NCBI RefSeq assembly: GCF_007859275.1
Contig: NZ_VOHC01000021.1
Location: forward strand, 186,001-250,000
Source: Planomicrobium sp. CPCC 101079
GTDB taxonomy: Bacteria > Bacillota > Bacilli > Bacillales_A > Planococcaceae
Direction of reading: 5' to 3'
Length of the DNA: 64,000 nucleotides
Of the stretch, positions 1 through 8,471 are shown piece after piece. Positions within the stretch are counted from its first letter, which is position 1. Every line of letters starts with the position of its first letter. The notes under the pieces were generated by a model that worked only from the letters and a program-made list of their open reading frames with translations, did no database searches and was not told the DNA's origin. The translations under genes were made by a program, and so were the position numbers.

Positions 1-154
1 TTCCCCAATCCAGCTCGAGAGTGATTTTCCTTTAACGATTCTTCACCAGGCTCCCACTATCCCTGGATCGCTTTGTCGCATCAATTAAAGTACTGTCTCT
101 GTCCATGCTTTTATTATCGATAGCTCAGGCTTTCGCCTTCACTGCCTTGAATAT
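1..154 (-). ncRNA. T-box leader upstream of ileS (partial)
   Basis: Read on the minus strand, the segment carries Stem I features of a tRNA-sensing T-box riboswitch: the AG-bulge and AGTA-type element (GACAGAGACAGTAC), a distal-arm segment (GATAGTGGGAGCCTGG) and the conserved CACTCTCGAGCTG on the descending side. It follows divIVA, where Bacillales place ileS, so it most likely senses uncharged tRNA-Ile. The specifier region, antiterminator (TGG-type) and ileS itself lie beyond the left edge, so the amino acid is inferred from position. The 5' end is set by the promoter just upstream. Confidence 0.8.
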
Positions 155-160
155 TAAATA

Positions 161-189
161 ATTATAGAAGTTGAATCCCTTTGCGTCAA
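161..189 (-). promoter_or_regulatory. Sigma-A promoter of the ileS T-box transcript
   Basis: On the minus strand TTGACG is followed by exactly 17 bases and a perfect TATAAT. The -35 box overlaps the divIVA stop codon (TTGACG contains the TGA). Transcription would start near position 154 and give a T-box leader. Confidence 0.8.
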
Positions 190-707
190 GAACGGGAGTC
201 GCTTTTCTCATCTTCCAGCTTGTCTAGGTTCGTTGTATCCACATCATATTCCATCAATGTATCCCAATCGTCTGTGTCGATCAAATCCAATTGCGCTTCA
301 ACAATCATCTTGAATCGGTTGCGGAATACTTTGGATTGCTTTTTCAACTCTTCGATTTCCATCGCGATGCGGCGAGCTTTTGTCAATGATTCGTTGACAA
401 TGCGGTCTGCATTCTTTTCTGCTTCACGCACAATAAGTTTCGCTTCTTTTTGCGCATTGCGGCGCACTTCTTCTGCCGCTTCCTGTGCCACGAGAATCGA
501 CTTTTGAAGCGTCGTTTCAATCGTAGTGAAATGGCCGACCCGTTCATCAGTCTGTTTTAAACGTTCTTCAAGTTCCCGTTTCTCTTTCAGCAGCAACTCA
601 TAATCTTTAATGATTTGATCGAGGAATTCGTTTACCTCATCTTCTTGGTAACCGCGAAAACCTCGCCCAAATTCCTTGTTATGTATATCCAGCGGGGATA
701 ATGGCAT
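186..707 (-). CDS. divIVA: Cell-division / polarity protein DivIVA
   Basis: DivIVA is a coiled-coil protein that binds curved membrane at septa and poles and there recruits division-site partners. The protein opens [13 protein letters not shown] and keeps the N-terminal membrane-binding loop with Phe17-Arg18 ([14 protein letters not shown]), followed by a long heptad coiled coil (about 30-150) including the family-typical stretch [18 protein letters not shown]. At 173 residues it has the usual length. ATG at 707 is chosen over an in-frame GTG at 716 because that GTG is part of the Shine-Dalgarno AAGGAGAGG, 8 bases upstream of the ATG. It follows ylmH and precedes the ileS leader, as in Bacillus. 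A promoter candidate lies at 746-774. Confidence 0.96.
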   Translation of the reverse strand: MPLSPLDIHNKEFGRGFRGYQEDEVNEFLDQIIKDYELLLKEKRELEERLKQTDERVGHFTTIETTLQKSILVAQEAAEEVRRNAQKEAKLIVREAEKNADRIVNESLTKARRIAMEIEELKKQSKVFRNRFKMIVEAQLDLIDTDDWDTLMEYDVDTTNLDKLEDEKSDSRS

Positions 708-745
708 TACGTGCACCTCTCCTTAACTTATCGTCGTTTCTATAC

Positions 746-774
746 ATTATACAGTTCAATAGAACAAATTTCAG
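746..774 (-). promoter_or_regulatory. Promoter candidate for divIVA
   Basis: CTGAAA, 17 bases, then a perfect TATAAT on the minus strand, 39 bases ahead of the divIVA ATG. The -10 box is consensus and the -35 box matches four of six bases. Confidence 0.55.
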
Positions 775-801
775 TATTATTTTGTATTTTTTCAAAGTCG
801 C

Positions 802-1590
802 CTACTTGTTCATGTCCAAACGCCCAATTTGCAGCCGGATTTTATCTTTTTTCGTCCGTCCCTCAATCATGCCAACTTTGATCCGGCCAAACCCTCTTGA
901 GGAAATCAAATCGGATTCGTGCAATTCAAATGATGGATGCTCTTGGGCTGTCCAGTTGACACGCACTCTTCCGGAATGGATTAAAGACACCGCTTTTTGA
1001 CGGGAAATGTTGTATACCGAACTGATGACCGTATCCAAACGCATCGAACTGACTGTAAACGTCTCTTCTGTCCATTCATCGACTGCCGTCAAAAAATTGG
1101 CCGGATCCTCGACCGCGTTCAGCTGGACTTTCACTTTCGCCGCCGAGACAAAATTCGTCTGCAAATAGGTGCTTACTTCTTCCGCTGCCGCGAACTGGAT
1201 ACGCTCTCCTTCGATCCGGATATCACCAAATTTCCCGCGTCCAAGGCCGATGGACATCAATGAGCCTAAAATGTCTGGATGTTTAAGCGTAACAAAGCGC
1301 ACCGGATACTTCAGCTCGAACATCGTAACCTGAAAATCTTCCGGCTGCGGGTCATAATAAGAGGGATACAGTAAAACCCGTTGGCGCTCAGCCCCTTCAA
1401 ACATTCCAGAAGCAGCCATTTGGATATCGCTCGACCCAATAACCGCTTGAACGATAAAACGTTCGCGCGGATCAAGAAAATCGGTCAATTTCGGGGCATA
1501 GCGGTCTTCCACATCAATGATCCATCCGGAAACCTGTTCAATAAACTGCTGTTCGTCTTTTCTAAAATGTTGCAGCAAAGATTCCAACAT
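802..1590 (-). CDS. ylmH: S4-domain RNA-binding protein YlmH
   Basis: YlmH is a ribosome-associated S4-domain protein linked in Bacillales to rescue of stalled translation. The 262-residue protein has an N-terminal region with a conserved DPRERFI (40-46) and an R/G-rich loop, then a C-terminal S4 domain at about 182-245 (RLDTVISSVYNISRQKAV, then HSGRVRVNW). The start is ATG with AAAGGAGG upstream. It lies between ylmG and divIVA in the standard order. A terminator hairpin separates it from ylmG, so its transcription must come from read-through or a local promoter I could not identify with certainty. Confidence 0.94.
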   Translation of the reverse strand: MLESLLQHFRKDEQQFIEQVSGWIIDVEDRYAPKLTDFLDPRERFIVQAVIGSSDIQMAASGMFEGAERQRVLLYPSYYDPQPEDFQVTMFELKYPVRFVTLKHPDILGSLMSIGLGRGKFGDIRIEGERIQFAAAEEVSTYLQTNFVSAAKVKVQLNAVEDPANFLTAVDEWTEETFTVSSMRLDTVISSVYNISRQKAVSLIHSGRVRVNWTAQEHPSFELHESDLISSRGFGRIKVGMIEGRTKKDKIRLQIGRLDMNK

Positions 1591-1621
1591 GCCTGCCTCC
1601 TTTAGGTTGAAATAGCTCTCA

Positions 1622-1650
1622 AGAAAAAAACCTCACGCATAGTGAGGTTA
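1622..1650 (-). terminator. Intrinsic terminator after ylmG
   Basis: On the minus strand AACCTCAC, a short loop, GTGAGGTT and a run of seven T. It follows the ylmG stop directly and lies before ylmH, splitting the ylm cluster into two transcription blocks or acting as an attenuating hairpin. Confidence 0.75.
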
Positions 1651-1914
1651 TCATAAGAAAGAAGTAAACAAAACCACTAAGCCCCGGCTTGCAAGGTTCA
1701 GAGCAAAAATAGCGATTATTGGCGAAAAATCAATCATGCCAAGTGGAGGAATGATTTTCCTGAAAATATCCAAATAAGGATCTGTTACTTTTGCAAGCAT
1801 TTGACCAATGCTAGACTCTCTTGCATTAGGCAGCCAGCTCATTAAAATGCTGGCAATTAGCAGATATGAATAAATATTAATAGCTGTTAGTAGAATTCCC
1901 AATATCTCTGCCAT
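1651..1914 (-). CDS. ylmG: YggT-family membrane protein YlmG
   Basis: An 87-residue integral membrane protein of the YggT (YlmG) family. Two hydrophobic segments (about 5-25 and 65-85) flank the conserved polar motif SWLPN followed by DPYLDIFRKIIPP, the family signature. Members sit next to sepF and affect division or nucleoid organisation when disturbed; the biochemical role is not established. Gene position between sepF and ylmH is canonical. Start and length agree with the family. Confidence 0.93.
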   Translation of the reverse strand: MAEILGILLTAINIYSYLLIASILMSWLPNARESSIGQMLAKVTDPYLDIFRKIIPPLGMIDFSPIIAIFALNLASRGLVVLFTSFL

Positions 1915-1934
1915 TTACTCTCATTCCACCTCTT

Positions 1935-2408
1935 TTATTGTTGATCATCATAGTAAAAATCGGAAATGGCGCCGTCCACTTCTACAGTGTCAGGTACGCA
2001 AAGGAAGATGTCGGTTCCAATGCGCTGAATATCTCCGCCAAGTGCATAGACCGTTCCGCTCAAAAAATCAATGATGCGAAGGCCTTGGTCTTTCTCGATT
2101 CTTTGAAGATTGACAACGACCGCGCGCTTGCTTTTCAAATGTTCTGCAATATCCTGTGCTTCAGCGTAAACTCTTGGTTCGACAAGGTTAACTTTTGAAG
2201 ACTTCATCGCACTTTGCAGGCTTACTATGTTTGAAATAGGCGCATCAACCGCTTTTTCACGGCGCTCTTTCGGCGTTTCTCGCATCTTTTGCACCGATGC
2301 CGGTTTTTCATAGCGCGGAGTTTGTTGAGGTTGTGGCTGTTGCTGCGGTTGTTCATCTTCGTACTCTTCTAAATAAAAGAAGTTTTTAAACTTGTTTTTA
2401 ATGCTCAT
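1935..2408 (-). CDS. sepF: Division protein SepF
   Basis: SepF is an FtsZ membrane anchor that bundles FtsZ filaments and shapes the septum. The 157-residue protein has an N-terminal amphipathic helix ([17 protein letters not shown]), a Gln/Pro-rich linker (about 18-45), and a C-terminal SepF core (about 70-150) with [20 protein letters not shown] and [18 protein letters not shown]. It begins two bases after the ylmE stop, so the two are probably translationally coupled. Confidence 0.96.
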   Translation of the reverse strand: MSIKNKFKNFFYLEEYEDEQPQQQPQPQQTPRYEKPASVQKMRETPKERREKAVDAPISNIVSLQSAMKSSKVNLVEPRVYAEAQDIAEHLKSKRAVVVNLQRIEKDQGLRIIDFLSGTVYALGGDIQRIGTDIFLCVPDTVEVDGAISDFYYDDQQ

Positions 2409-2410
2409 CT

Positions 2411-3076
2411 TTATGCCTCACTTTCCGTTCCCACTAATGCGGTTCCTATTCGGACAAAAGTTGCTCCTTCTTGGGCTGCAATCAAATAATCATTAGACAT
2501 GCCCATTGAACATTCCGTACACGGCGCATGTTGCCAATTTTTAGCTTCAACTTCCATTTGGAGAGCTTTCAACCCTTTAAATACCTGCCGAATGGTATTT
2601 TCATCAGTTGTATTAGGAGCCATTGTCATCAAACCAACAATGCGTATCTTATCGAAATCTTCTAAGGATTTGATGAATTGCAGCGTTTCTTCCGGGGCAA
2701 GTCCGCTTTTCGACTCTTCTTGAGAAATATTTACTTGCACAAAGCAGTCAACTTGATGATTTGCCCGCTTTTGTATTTCCTTTGCCAAACTCATCCGGTC
2801 CAGCGAATGCAAAAAATCGATTTGGTTAATGACCTCTTTGACTTTTCGAGTTTGCAGCGTCCCGATAAAATGCCAACTGACCTCATCTGTAATGGCTGCA
2901 CGCTTAGCCGCCAATCCTTCGGGCCGGTTTTCACCCAAATGCCGGATGCCTGCACGAATTGCTTCTCTAGTCCGCTCAATTCCTACTTGCTTGGTAACTG
3001 CAATGATCTGGACATTTTTTTGTATGGTTTTAATATCATTAGTCATCTGTTCAAAAACAGGTTTTATCGGTTTCAT
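2411..3076 (-). CDS. ylmE: PLP homeostasis protein YggS/YlmE
   Basis: A member of the YggS/PROSC/YBL036C family, single-domain TIM-barrel proteins that bind pyridoxal phosphate and buffer its level. The PLP lysine is in AVTKQVG (residue 28), followed by [13 protein letters not shown] and later [15 protein letters not shown] and SMGMSNDY, all family motifs. 221 residues is the normal size. It is the first gene of the ylmE-sepF-ylmG unit, with a good promoter at 3109-3137. In Bacillus the genes between ftsZ and this one include sigE, sigG and ylmD; here it follows ftsZ directly. Confidence 0.93.
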   Translation of the reverse strand: MKPIKPVFEQMTNDIKTIQKNVQIIAVTKQVGIERTREAIRAGIRHLGENRPEGLAAKRAAITDEVSWHFIGTLQTRKVKEVINQIDFLHSLDRMSLAKEIQKRANHQVDCFVQVNISQEESKSGLAPEETLQFIKSLEDFDKIRIVGLMTMAPNTTDENTIRQVFKGLKALQMEVEAKNWQHAPCTECSMGMSNDYLIAAQEGATFVRIGTALVGTESEA

Positions 3077-3108
3077 AAATTCACAACTTTTCTTTGCATG
3101 TTCAACTT

Positions 3109-3137
3109 ATTGTATCAAGGAAAGCCTAATATATCAA
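3109..3137 (-). promoter_or_regulatory. Sigma-A promoter of ylmE-sepF-ylmG
   Basis: TTGATA, exactly 17 bases, TACAAT on the minus strand, 33 bases before the ylmE ATG and just after the ftsZ terminator. Confidence 0.7.
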
Positions 3138-3202
3138 TTATCCCTTTCAGTTCAAGCACTAGTCTCGCTCAAAAAGCAACGATTTTTTGAACAAGGAAAG
3201 AT

Positions 3203-3236
3203 TTTAAAAAAACAGCTGCCTTTTGGCAGCTGTTTG
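3203..3236 (-). terminator. Intrinsic terminator of ftsA-ftsZ
   Basis: A perfect 10-bp stem AACAGCTGCC / GGCAGCTGTT with a four-base loop, followed on the minus strand by a T-run. It starts three bases after the ftsZ stop. Confidence 0.9.
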
Positions 3237-3238
3237 GA

Positions 3239-4417
3239 TTAACGTCTTCTTTGGCGATTGCGCAAGAAAGTCGGGATATCTAAAGCATCATCCTGTTGTT
3301 TTTCTTGGCGTACCGGTTCTTGTTGATAAGAAGGGACTTGCTCTTCACGGCGTTGCTCCTCGCGGCGTGATTCGCGATAAGATGGTGGAGGCGTCTGCTG
3401 TTGGATCGATTGTACCCGGCTGGAGTTCAAGCCAGATCCTCTCGGTGTTCTCGGCTGTAGTTGCTCTTCGTTAAAGCCTGTTGCGATAACTGTTACAACA
3501 ATTTCATCTTTTAAATTGTCATTGATAACAGAACCGAAAATCATGTTTACTTCTTCATCAGAAGCTGAAGCAACAATATCAGCTGCTTCTTGCACTTCGT
3601 AAAGGCTCAAATTAGAGCCACCTGTAATATTCATCAATACGCCTTTAGCTCCATCAACGGAAACTTCAAGCAATGGGCTCGATACCGCTTTCTTAGCTGC
3701 TTCTGAGGCACGGTTTTCACCTGAAGAAACCCCGATTCCCATCAAAGCAGAGCCTTTGTTCGACATGATCGTTTTCACGTCGGCAAAGTCCAAGTTGATC
3801 AATCCAGGAACTGCGATCAAATCAGAGATACCCTGTACACCTTGGCGCAGAACATTATCCGCTTCACGGAAAGCTTCCAGCATTGGAGTGCTCTTGTCAA
3901 CGATTTCAAGCAAACGGTCATTCGGGATGACGATTAATGTGTCAACCGATTCTTTCATTGTTCCAATCCCGCCGATTGCTTGGGTTGAACGCTTACGGCC
4001 TTCAAACGTGAACGGGCGAGTTACTACCCCAACTGTCAAGGCTCCCAGCTCTTTTGCGATTCCAGCGATGACTGGCGCTGCACCAGTACCAGTGCCGCCG
4101 CCCATACCGGCAGTAACAAATACCATATCTGCTCCGCGCAAGGCTTCTTCGATTTGTTCTTTGCTTTCTTCCGCTGCTTTTTTGCCGACTTCAGGGTTTG
4201 CCCCTGCGCCTAAGCCGCGCGTTAATTTTCCGCCAATCTGTAAGCGGACTTCTGCTTTAGATAAATTCAAAGCTTGTGCATCGGTGTTTACCGCGATAAA
4301 CTCAACGCCTTGGACACCATGTTCAATCATACGGTTTACCGCATTGTTTCCGCCACCGCCAACGCCAATTACTTTTATTACTGCCAACGAATCAATTGAA
4401 GTATCAAATTCCAACAT
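3239..4417 (-). CDS. ftsZ: Cell division GTPase FtsZ
   Basis: FtsZ polymerises into the Z ring at midcell. The N-terminal GTPase domain has [14 protein letters not shown] (17-30) and the tubulin signature GGGTGTG at 106-112; the catalytic T7 loop NLDFADV is at 208-214. A variable Gln/Arg-rich linker (about 320-375) leads to the conserved C-terminal peptide [16 protein letters not shown] that binds FtsA, SepF and other partners. 392 residues is standard. It follows ftsA in the same transcript with 54 bases between and ends in a strong terminator. Confidence 0.99.
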   Translation of the reverse strand: MLEFDTSIDSLAVIKVIGVGGGGNNAVNRMIEHGVQGVEFIAVNTDAQALNLSKAEVRLQIGGKLTRGLGAGANPEVGKKAAEESKEQIEEALRGADMVFVTAGMGGGTGTGAAPVIAGIAKELGALTVGVVTRPFTFEGRKRSTQAIGGIGTMKESVDTLIVIPNDRLLEIVDKSTPMLEAFREADNVLRQGVQGISDLIAVPGLINLDFADVKTIMSNKGSALMGIGVSSGENRASEAAKKAVSSPLLEVSVDGAKGVLMNITGGSNLSLYEVQEAADIVASASDEEVNMIFGSVINDNLKDEIVVTVIATGFNEEQLQPRTPRGSGLNSSRVQSIQQQTPPPSYRESRREEQRREEQVPSYQQEPVRQEKQQDDALDIPTFLRNRQRRR

Positions 4418-4471
4418 TCTTTTTCCTCCTAAAATTGCATAGCTTTTGATAAGCCCGATGCAACGTTCATT

Positions 4472-5761
4472 TTATTCAAAGAATCTATCAAACATTTTCT
4501 TGGCTTTTGTAACGACACCTTCACCGTTTTGCTTTGGTTGTTTCGGCTGTTTTTGCACTTTTTGCGGTTGTGGTTCTTGTTCAATTTTCACCGATTCGGA
4601 TAATGCCACTCCGCTTCCGATGCGCCCGTAAAATACGTCTTCCATATAAGCGTATTGAATAAGGCCGACAGCAGTAGTATATTGTGGTTCCCGTACACCG
4701 ATAAATTCCGGCGTAAACAAGCGGACGCGGGTTTGCAAAATATTTCTTGCAAGTTCTGGCAGTCCTTCTAGCTTGGCCATGCCTCCAGTCAATACGACCC
4801 CTCCTGGAAGGTCCTGAACGCCAAGACGGTAAAGCTCATCTAAAATCAATTCGAAAAGTTCTTCCAGGCGAACTCCGATTATTTCAGATATGTATTTTTG
4901 GCTGTATTGTTCTCTTGTATCTGATCCAATGACAGGTACTTCAAACAACTCGTCCTCAGAAGCGTTATCATAAAAAGCATGCCCATATTCGACTTTAATT
5001 CTTTCTGCTTGATCTGTGGGTGTTTTCAAAACGATAGATAAATCTTTTGTAACATGGTCGCCGCCAACCGGAATAACTGACGATGCGGACAAGTGACCAT
5101 TTTGGAAAATGGCAATGGACGTGGAGCCACCGCCAATATCGATGCAGGCTGTGCCATGGTTTTTTTCGTCTTCTGTCAACGCATAGTAACCAGCAGCCAA
5201 TGGCTGTACATAGATATCACGAATTTGAAGACCAGCCTTTTCTACACATCTTAAAACATTGTGCAACATTGTTTTTGATGTCGTCACCATTGTACCATCC
5301 ATTTCAAGGCGAATCCCAATCATACCCCGCGGATCTTTAATTTCATCCAGATGGTCTACAATATATTGCTCTGGAATAACATTCACCAATTCCCGTTCTG
5401 GTGGAATCGACATGACTTGGGCCGATTCTAGCACGCGGTCCAAATCTTCATCCGTTATTTCACGGTTCTCGCTATTAACTGCTACGACGCCTTTAACGGG
5501 ATGAAGGGCCACTTTGCTGGCTGGAATTCCTAGAACAACTTCCTGTATCGATCTTCCAATCATTCGTTCTGCTTGGTCGACAGCTTTTTTTATGGATTGC
5601 ACTGTCGCATCTATATCAACAATCGCACCTTTTTTGATTCCATTGGATTTTACATTTCCAACGCCGATGACATGCAACGACTTATTGGCCATTTCCCCGA
5701 TTAAAACTTTAACCGATGACGACCCGATATCCAAACTTACATACAACTCTGATTGACTCAA
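4472..5761 (-). CDS. ftsA: Cell division protein FtsA
   Basis: FtsA is an actin-like ATPase that tethers FtsZ filaments to the membrane and recruits later division proteins. Visible are the N-terminal phosphate loop YVSLDIGSSSVKVLIGE, the second phosphate motif CIDIGGGSTSIAIF and the adenosine motif VLTGGMAKLEG. The C terminus ends with the amphipathic membrane-targeting helix KAKKMFDRFFE after a Gln/Lys/Pro-rich linker. The start is TTG at 5761, with AAGGAGGTG upstream; no ATG fits better. 429 residues. It has its own promoter at 5798-5826. Confidence 0.97.
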   Translation of the reverse strand: MSQSELYVSLDIGSSSVKVLIGEMANKSLHVIGVGNVKSNGIKKGAIVDIDATVQSIKKAVDQAERMIGRSIQEVVLGIPASKVALHPVKGVVAVNSENREITDEDLDRVLESAQVMSIPPERELVNVIPEQYIVDHLDEIKDPRGMIGIRLEMDGTMVTTSKTMLHNVLRCVEKAGLQIRDIYVQPLAAGYYALTEDEKNHGTACIDIGGGSTSIAIFQNGHLSASSVIPVGGDHVTKDLSIVLKTPTDQAERIKVEYGHAFYDNASEDELFEVPVIGSDTREQYSQKYISEIIGVRLEELFELILDELYRLGVQDLPGGVVLTGGMAKLEGLPELARNILQTRVRLFTPEFIGVREPQYTTAVGLIQYAYMEDVFYGRIGSGVALSESVKIEQEPQPQKVQKQPKQPKQNGEGVVTKAKKMFDRFFE

Positions 5762-5797
5762 TTCGTAGCACCTCCTTATTAAACTGCAATTACTTAC

Positions 5798-5826
5798 ATT
5801 CTATTGTAAATTTTACACCTTGTCTA
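5798..5826 (-). promoter_or_regulatory. Sigma-A promoter of ftsA-ftsZ
   Basis: TAGACA, 17 bases, TAGAAT on the minus strand, 37 bases upstream of the ftsA TTG. Its place after sbp allows ftsA-ftsZ to be expressed apart from the upstream wall-synthesis operon. Confidence 0.65.
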
Positions 5827-5862
5827 AGTATAATAGTGTAAGTTTATAAATTTTCCTTCAAT

Positions 5863-6228
5863 TTATCCAAGTGATTCTCGAGCTTCTTTTTTATTGGTCC
5901 ATTTTGCCAGTAAAAGCCGGCGAATAACGGCAATATTTTGAAATAGCCGAACACCAAAGGCAAAAATTGCCGCCAAATACAGATCGACGCCTAAATGGAC
6001 TCCAAGAAAAGCAAGACCCGCGGCTAGCACTATATTAAAGAAAAATCCTGAAACAAACACTTTATCATCGTACATATGCTGCAAATGCGCCCTGATTCCT
6101 CCAAACAAAGTATCTAAAGAGGCAAGAACAGCAATGGATAAATAATCGGCATATTCCGGCGGGATTTGCATATCCGTCAAAAGCCCGAGCGAAATACCCA
6201 ATAATAAGCCCAATACCGACAACCACAT
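5863..6228 (-). CDS. sbp: Small basic protein Sbp (DUF1290)
   Basis: A 121-residue membrane protein of the small-basic-protein family found upstream of ftsA in Bacillales. Several hydrophobic segments (1-20, 30-45, 58-75, 80-100) and the conserved ADYLSIAVLASLDTLFGGIR are visible. Its function is unknown. It is two bases downstream of ylxX and probably co-transcribed with the dcw genes. Confidence 0.9.
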   Translation of the reverse strand: MWLSVLGLLLGISLGLLTDMQIPPEYADYLSIAVLASLDTLFGGIRAHLQHMYDDKVFVSGFFFNIVLAAGLAFLGVHLGVDLYLAAIFAFGVRLFQNIAVIRRLLLAKWTNKKEARESLG

Positions 6229-6230
6229 CG

Positions 6231-6947
6231 TTATTCCTCCTCTGCGTCTTTCAAATACTGGCTGCTGATTTTGCCATCGTATGCTTCAACCGTCAAATCG
6301 GCTTTTGGTTCTGAAACTGTGACAGCCAAGTCATCAATATAAAAATCATCCAGCAGCGGAGAAGATAACAAGTAATTAGACAGCTTTTCTGCATCTTCCA
6401 TAGAACCTGCAACGATTTTGACTGCAAAAGGCGGCGTTTGAACTGGTTGTGTATTGACAGTAGTTTGGCCGTTGATATCACGTATCGCTGACGTATTGAC
6501 GAGCCGGTTCCCGTCAATCGATACTACCAGATTATTGAACGAGTTGATCGAGTTGACAAACCGAATCAATAAGTCCGGTGATACGCCTTCAATATTTTGC
6601 CCCATTGCCACAGCTTCAGGAGAAGGTTCAATGGCAACTTCGATTCCCGGCCCAGTTATTTCCGTCAGTCCAGCCAATTTTCTCAGCTCATCAACTGTCT
6701 CTTTCAAAGCCTGTTCCGGACTTTCTTTAGATGCAGCTTCGTATTTGTCCAGCGTACTATCCATCTGGCCAATTTCCGATAATAACTCAGAGTGGCGCTG
6801 CTTTTCAACAGAAAGTTCCTGCCTAATTTCCCAGACGTCCCGCGTATCCCGGGAATCGGGTTCATTGACGGTATTATATTGGACTGCTATCATCATACCG
6901 ATAATAAATAAGATGATTGAAAATCGGGAAAAGATTTTCTTTCTCAT
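6231..6947 (-). CDS. ylxX: DUF881 membrane-anchored protein YlxX
   Basis: A 238-residue DUF881 protein: one N-terminal membrane segment (about 7-22), a periplasm-side coiled coil (about 40-85), then the DUF881 domain with LTEITGPGIEVAIEPSPEA and an INSFNNLVVSIDGNRLVNTS-type core. It is a paralogue of the next upstream gene. Both lie between divIB and sbp as in Bacillus. Role unknown, presumed envelope or division-related from position. Confidence 0.88.
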   Translation of the reverse strand: MRKKIFSRFSIILFIIGMMIAVQYNTVNEPDSRDTRDVWEIRQELSVEKQRHSELLSEIGQMDSTLDKYEAASKESPEQALKETVDELRKLAGLTEITGPGIEVAIEPSPEAVAMGQNIEGVSPDLLIRFVNSINSFNNLVVSIDGNRLVNTSAIRDINGQTTVNTQPVQTPPFAVKIVAGSMEDAEKLSNYLLSSPLLDDFYIDDLAVTVSEPKADLTVEAYDGKISSQYLKDAEEE

Positions 6948-6963
6948 GCAACTCCTCCCTCAA

Positions 6964-7689
6964 TTACGTTTCTGTCAAGAATGCCGGCATGGAAATGACC
7001 TGCCCTTCATCCAAAGTGACCACTACATTGTCATTGACCAATTGATCCATGACGCCGCCTGACAATTTGATGGACGAAGCCAAGACGTCCGGCTTTCCAA
7101 TAGCTGCAATTGTAAACGGAGCCGGATGCTGCACTCCATCCACGGCAATGACAGGACCCGTACAGACAATATGCGAATTAGCGTGTATGCGTTGTCCGTT
7201 TATTGAAATAGCTTCCGCCCCAGAAATATATAGTTCATTTATAACTTGGAAAACATGGCTTTCATGGACAATATAATCATTTGGATTAACTGAATCCGAA
7301 TTATATTCACCATCTTGCAAGGTGACAGTCAAGCCGCTGCCCTCGACTGGCAGCAAGCCAAGAACACGCCGAAGCTCTTCAGCTTCTTCGGCATAATCAG
7401 TATTGCGGCTCTCCCCTTCCGAGAAGGATTGCTCAAATTCCTGGATTGCCGCTTGTTTTTCTTCTAGTTCTTCGCGCAGTGATTTGTTGCGCTCCTGCTG
7501 TTCGATCAATTCTTTTCGATATTGTTCTTCTTGTTCAAAATAAGCCCCGCCGGTAAACTCACTCGATCTTTCTTGTGATTTAGACAGGCTATACGAATAA
7601 GAAAACATAAAGCCGAGGACTAAAAATACGAGTGAAAAGATGATGGACTTACTGAACTTGGAACGGTTATTCCGGTGTAGGTTCTTCAT
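6964..7689 (-). CDS. ylxW: DUF881 membrane-anchored protein YlxW
   Basis: A 241-residue DUF881 protein with one N-terminal membrane segment, a strongly charged coiled coil (about 40-95) and a DUF881 domain containing GLLPVEGSGLTVTLQDGEY and INGQRIHANSHIVCTGPVI. The start is ATG at 7689, preceded by AAGGAAGGGG; this gives a 23-base overlap with the end of divIB, so translation is probably coupled. A longer reading frame starting at 7761 would sit wholly inside divIB and has no ribosome site. Function unknown. Confidence 0.88.
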   Translation of the reverse strand: MKNLHRNNRSKFSKSIIFSLVFLVLGFMFSYSYSLSKSQERSSEFTGGAYFEQEEQYRKELIEQQERNKSLREELEEKQAAIQEFEQSFSEGESRNTDYAEEAEELRRVLGLLPVEGSGLTVTLQDGEYNSDSVNPNDYIVHESHVFQVINELYISGAEAISINGQRIHANSHIVCTGPVIAVDGVQHPAPFTIAAIGKPDVLASSIKLSGGVMDQLVNDNVVVTLDEGQVISMPAFLTET

Positions 7690-8452
7690 CTTCGACCCCT
7701 TCCTTCGGAGGACCGTATACGTCATCATAGGAACGGAAGAAGATTCCCACTTCCATGTCAATCACGCCTTTTTGCGTTTCCTTGAGCTGTGCAATTACCG
7801 ATGGGTAGTAATTTAACTTTTCGGCAAGCGTGCTCAAGATGGTGCGGACTTCATTGCCGTCATTCATGTACAACGTAACATAGGAGGTTTCTGGTTCTTC
7901 AGAAGCCAGTATGACTTGCGAGATCAAGTTGAAAACCTCACTATCGGTCTCAGCTAATTGGGAAACTAATTTTGTCCGGGCTTCATCGTTTTCAAAATTT
8001 GTAAAAATTGGACCGTCAATAGTCGGAACCGGTTTTTCCACTGCAAAGCCATTTGACAAGACCATTTGAAAACCGTTTTCCCGCTCCAGATATCCGACCT
8101 TTTCATATTCAACGATATTGATATCTACGCCAGTCAGCCACTTTTTCTCTACCGTCGCATTCTCGACCCATTCCAAATCGTTCAAGCGTTTTTCAACCGT
8201 CGACTCTTTAAAAGACCACATCGATTGGCCGACCGCCAATCCACTGGCTTCCACGTAACTTTCTTTTTCGTAAACAGCAGCGCCAGCAACTGCAATATCC
8301 TGTATTTCACTGTATTTCGACTGGCTGTAATAGAGAATAGCAAGAAAAACGAGAAAAATAACAAGCAGAGCCACGAACTTGCGATTGGTTCTTTTTTTCC
8401 GCCGCTCACGAAGCGTCGGGATGCGTTCTTCGATATCAATCACTTTGTCCAT
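7667..8452 (-). CDS. divIB: Cell division protein DivIB (FtsQ)
   Basis: DivIB is the FtsQ counterpart, a bitopic membrane protein that stabilises the FtsL-DivIC complex at the septum. The 261-residue protein has a basic cytoplasmic tail (TLRERRKKRTNRK), one membrane segment (about 26-44), a POTRA domain (about 50-120) and the FtsQ beta domain with YEKVGYLEREN. It is 20 bases downstream of murD. In Bacillus spoVE, murG and murB would lie between; they are absent. Confidence 0.93.
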   Translation of the reverse strand: MDKVIDIEERIPTLRERRKKRTNRKFVALLVIFLVFLAILYYSQSKYSEIQDIAVAGAAVYEKESYVEASGLAVGQSMWSFKESTVEKRLNDLEWVENATVEKKWLTGVDINIVEYEKVGYLERENGFQMVLSNGFAVEKPVPTIDGPIFTNFENDEARTKLVSQLAETDSEVFNLISQVILASEEPETSYVTLYMNDGNEVRTILSTLAEKLNYYPSVIAQLKETQKGVIDMEVGIFFRSYDDVYGPPKEGVEDEEPTPE

Positions 8453-8471
8453 AATTGCTGCTCCTTATCTA

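Noticed and set aside
3756-4442. 228-codon plus-strand frame opposite ftsZ
   Set aside because: Entirely antisense to the conserved FtsZ coding sequence, no ribosome site; a codon-bias shadow.
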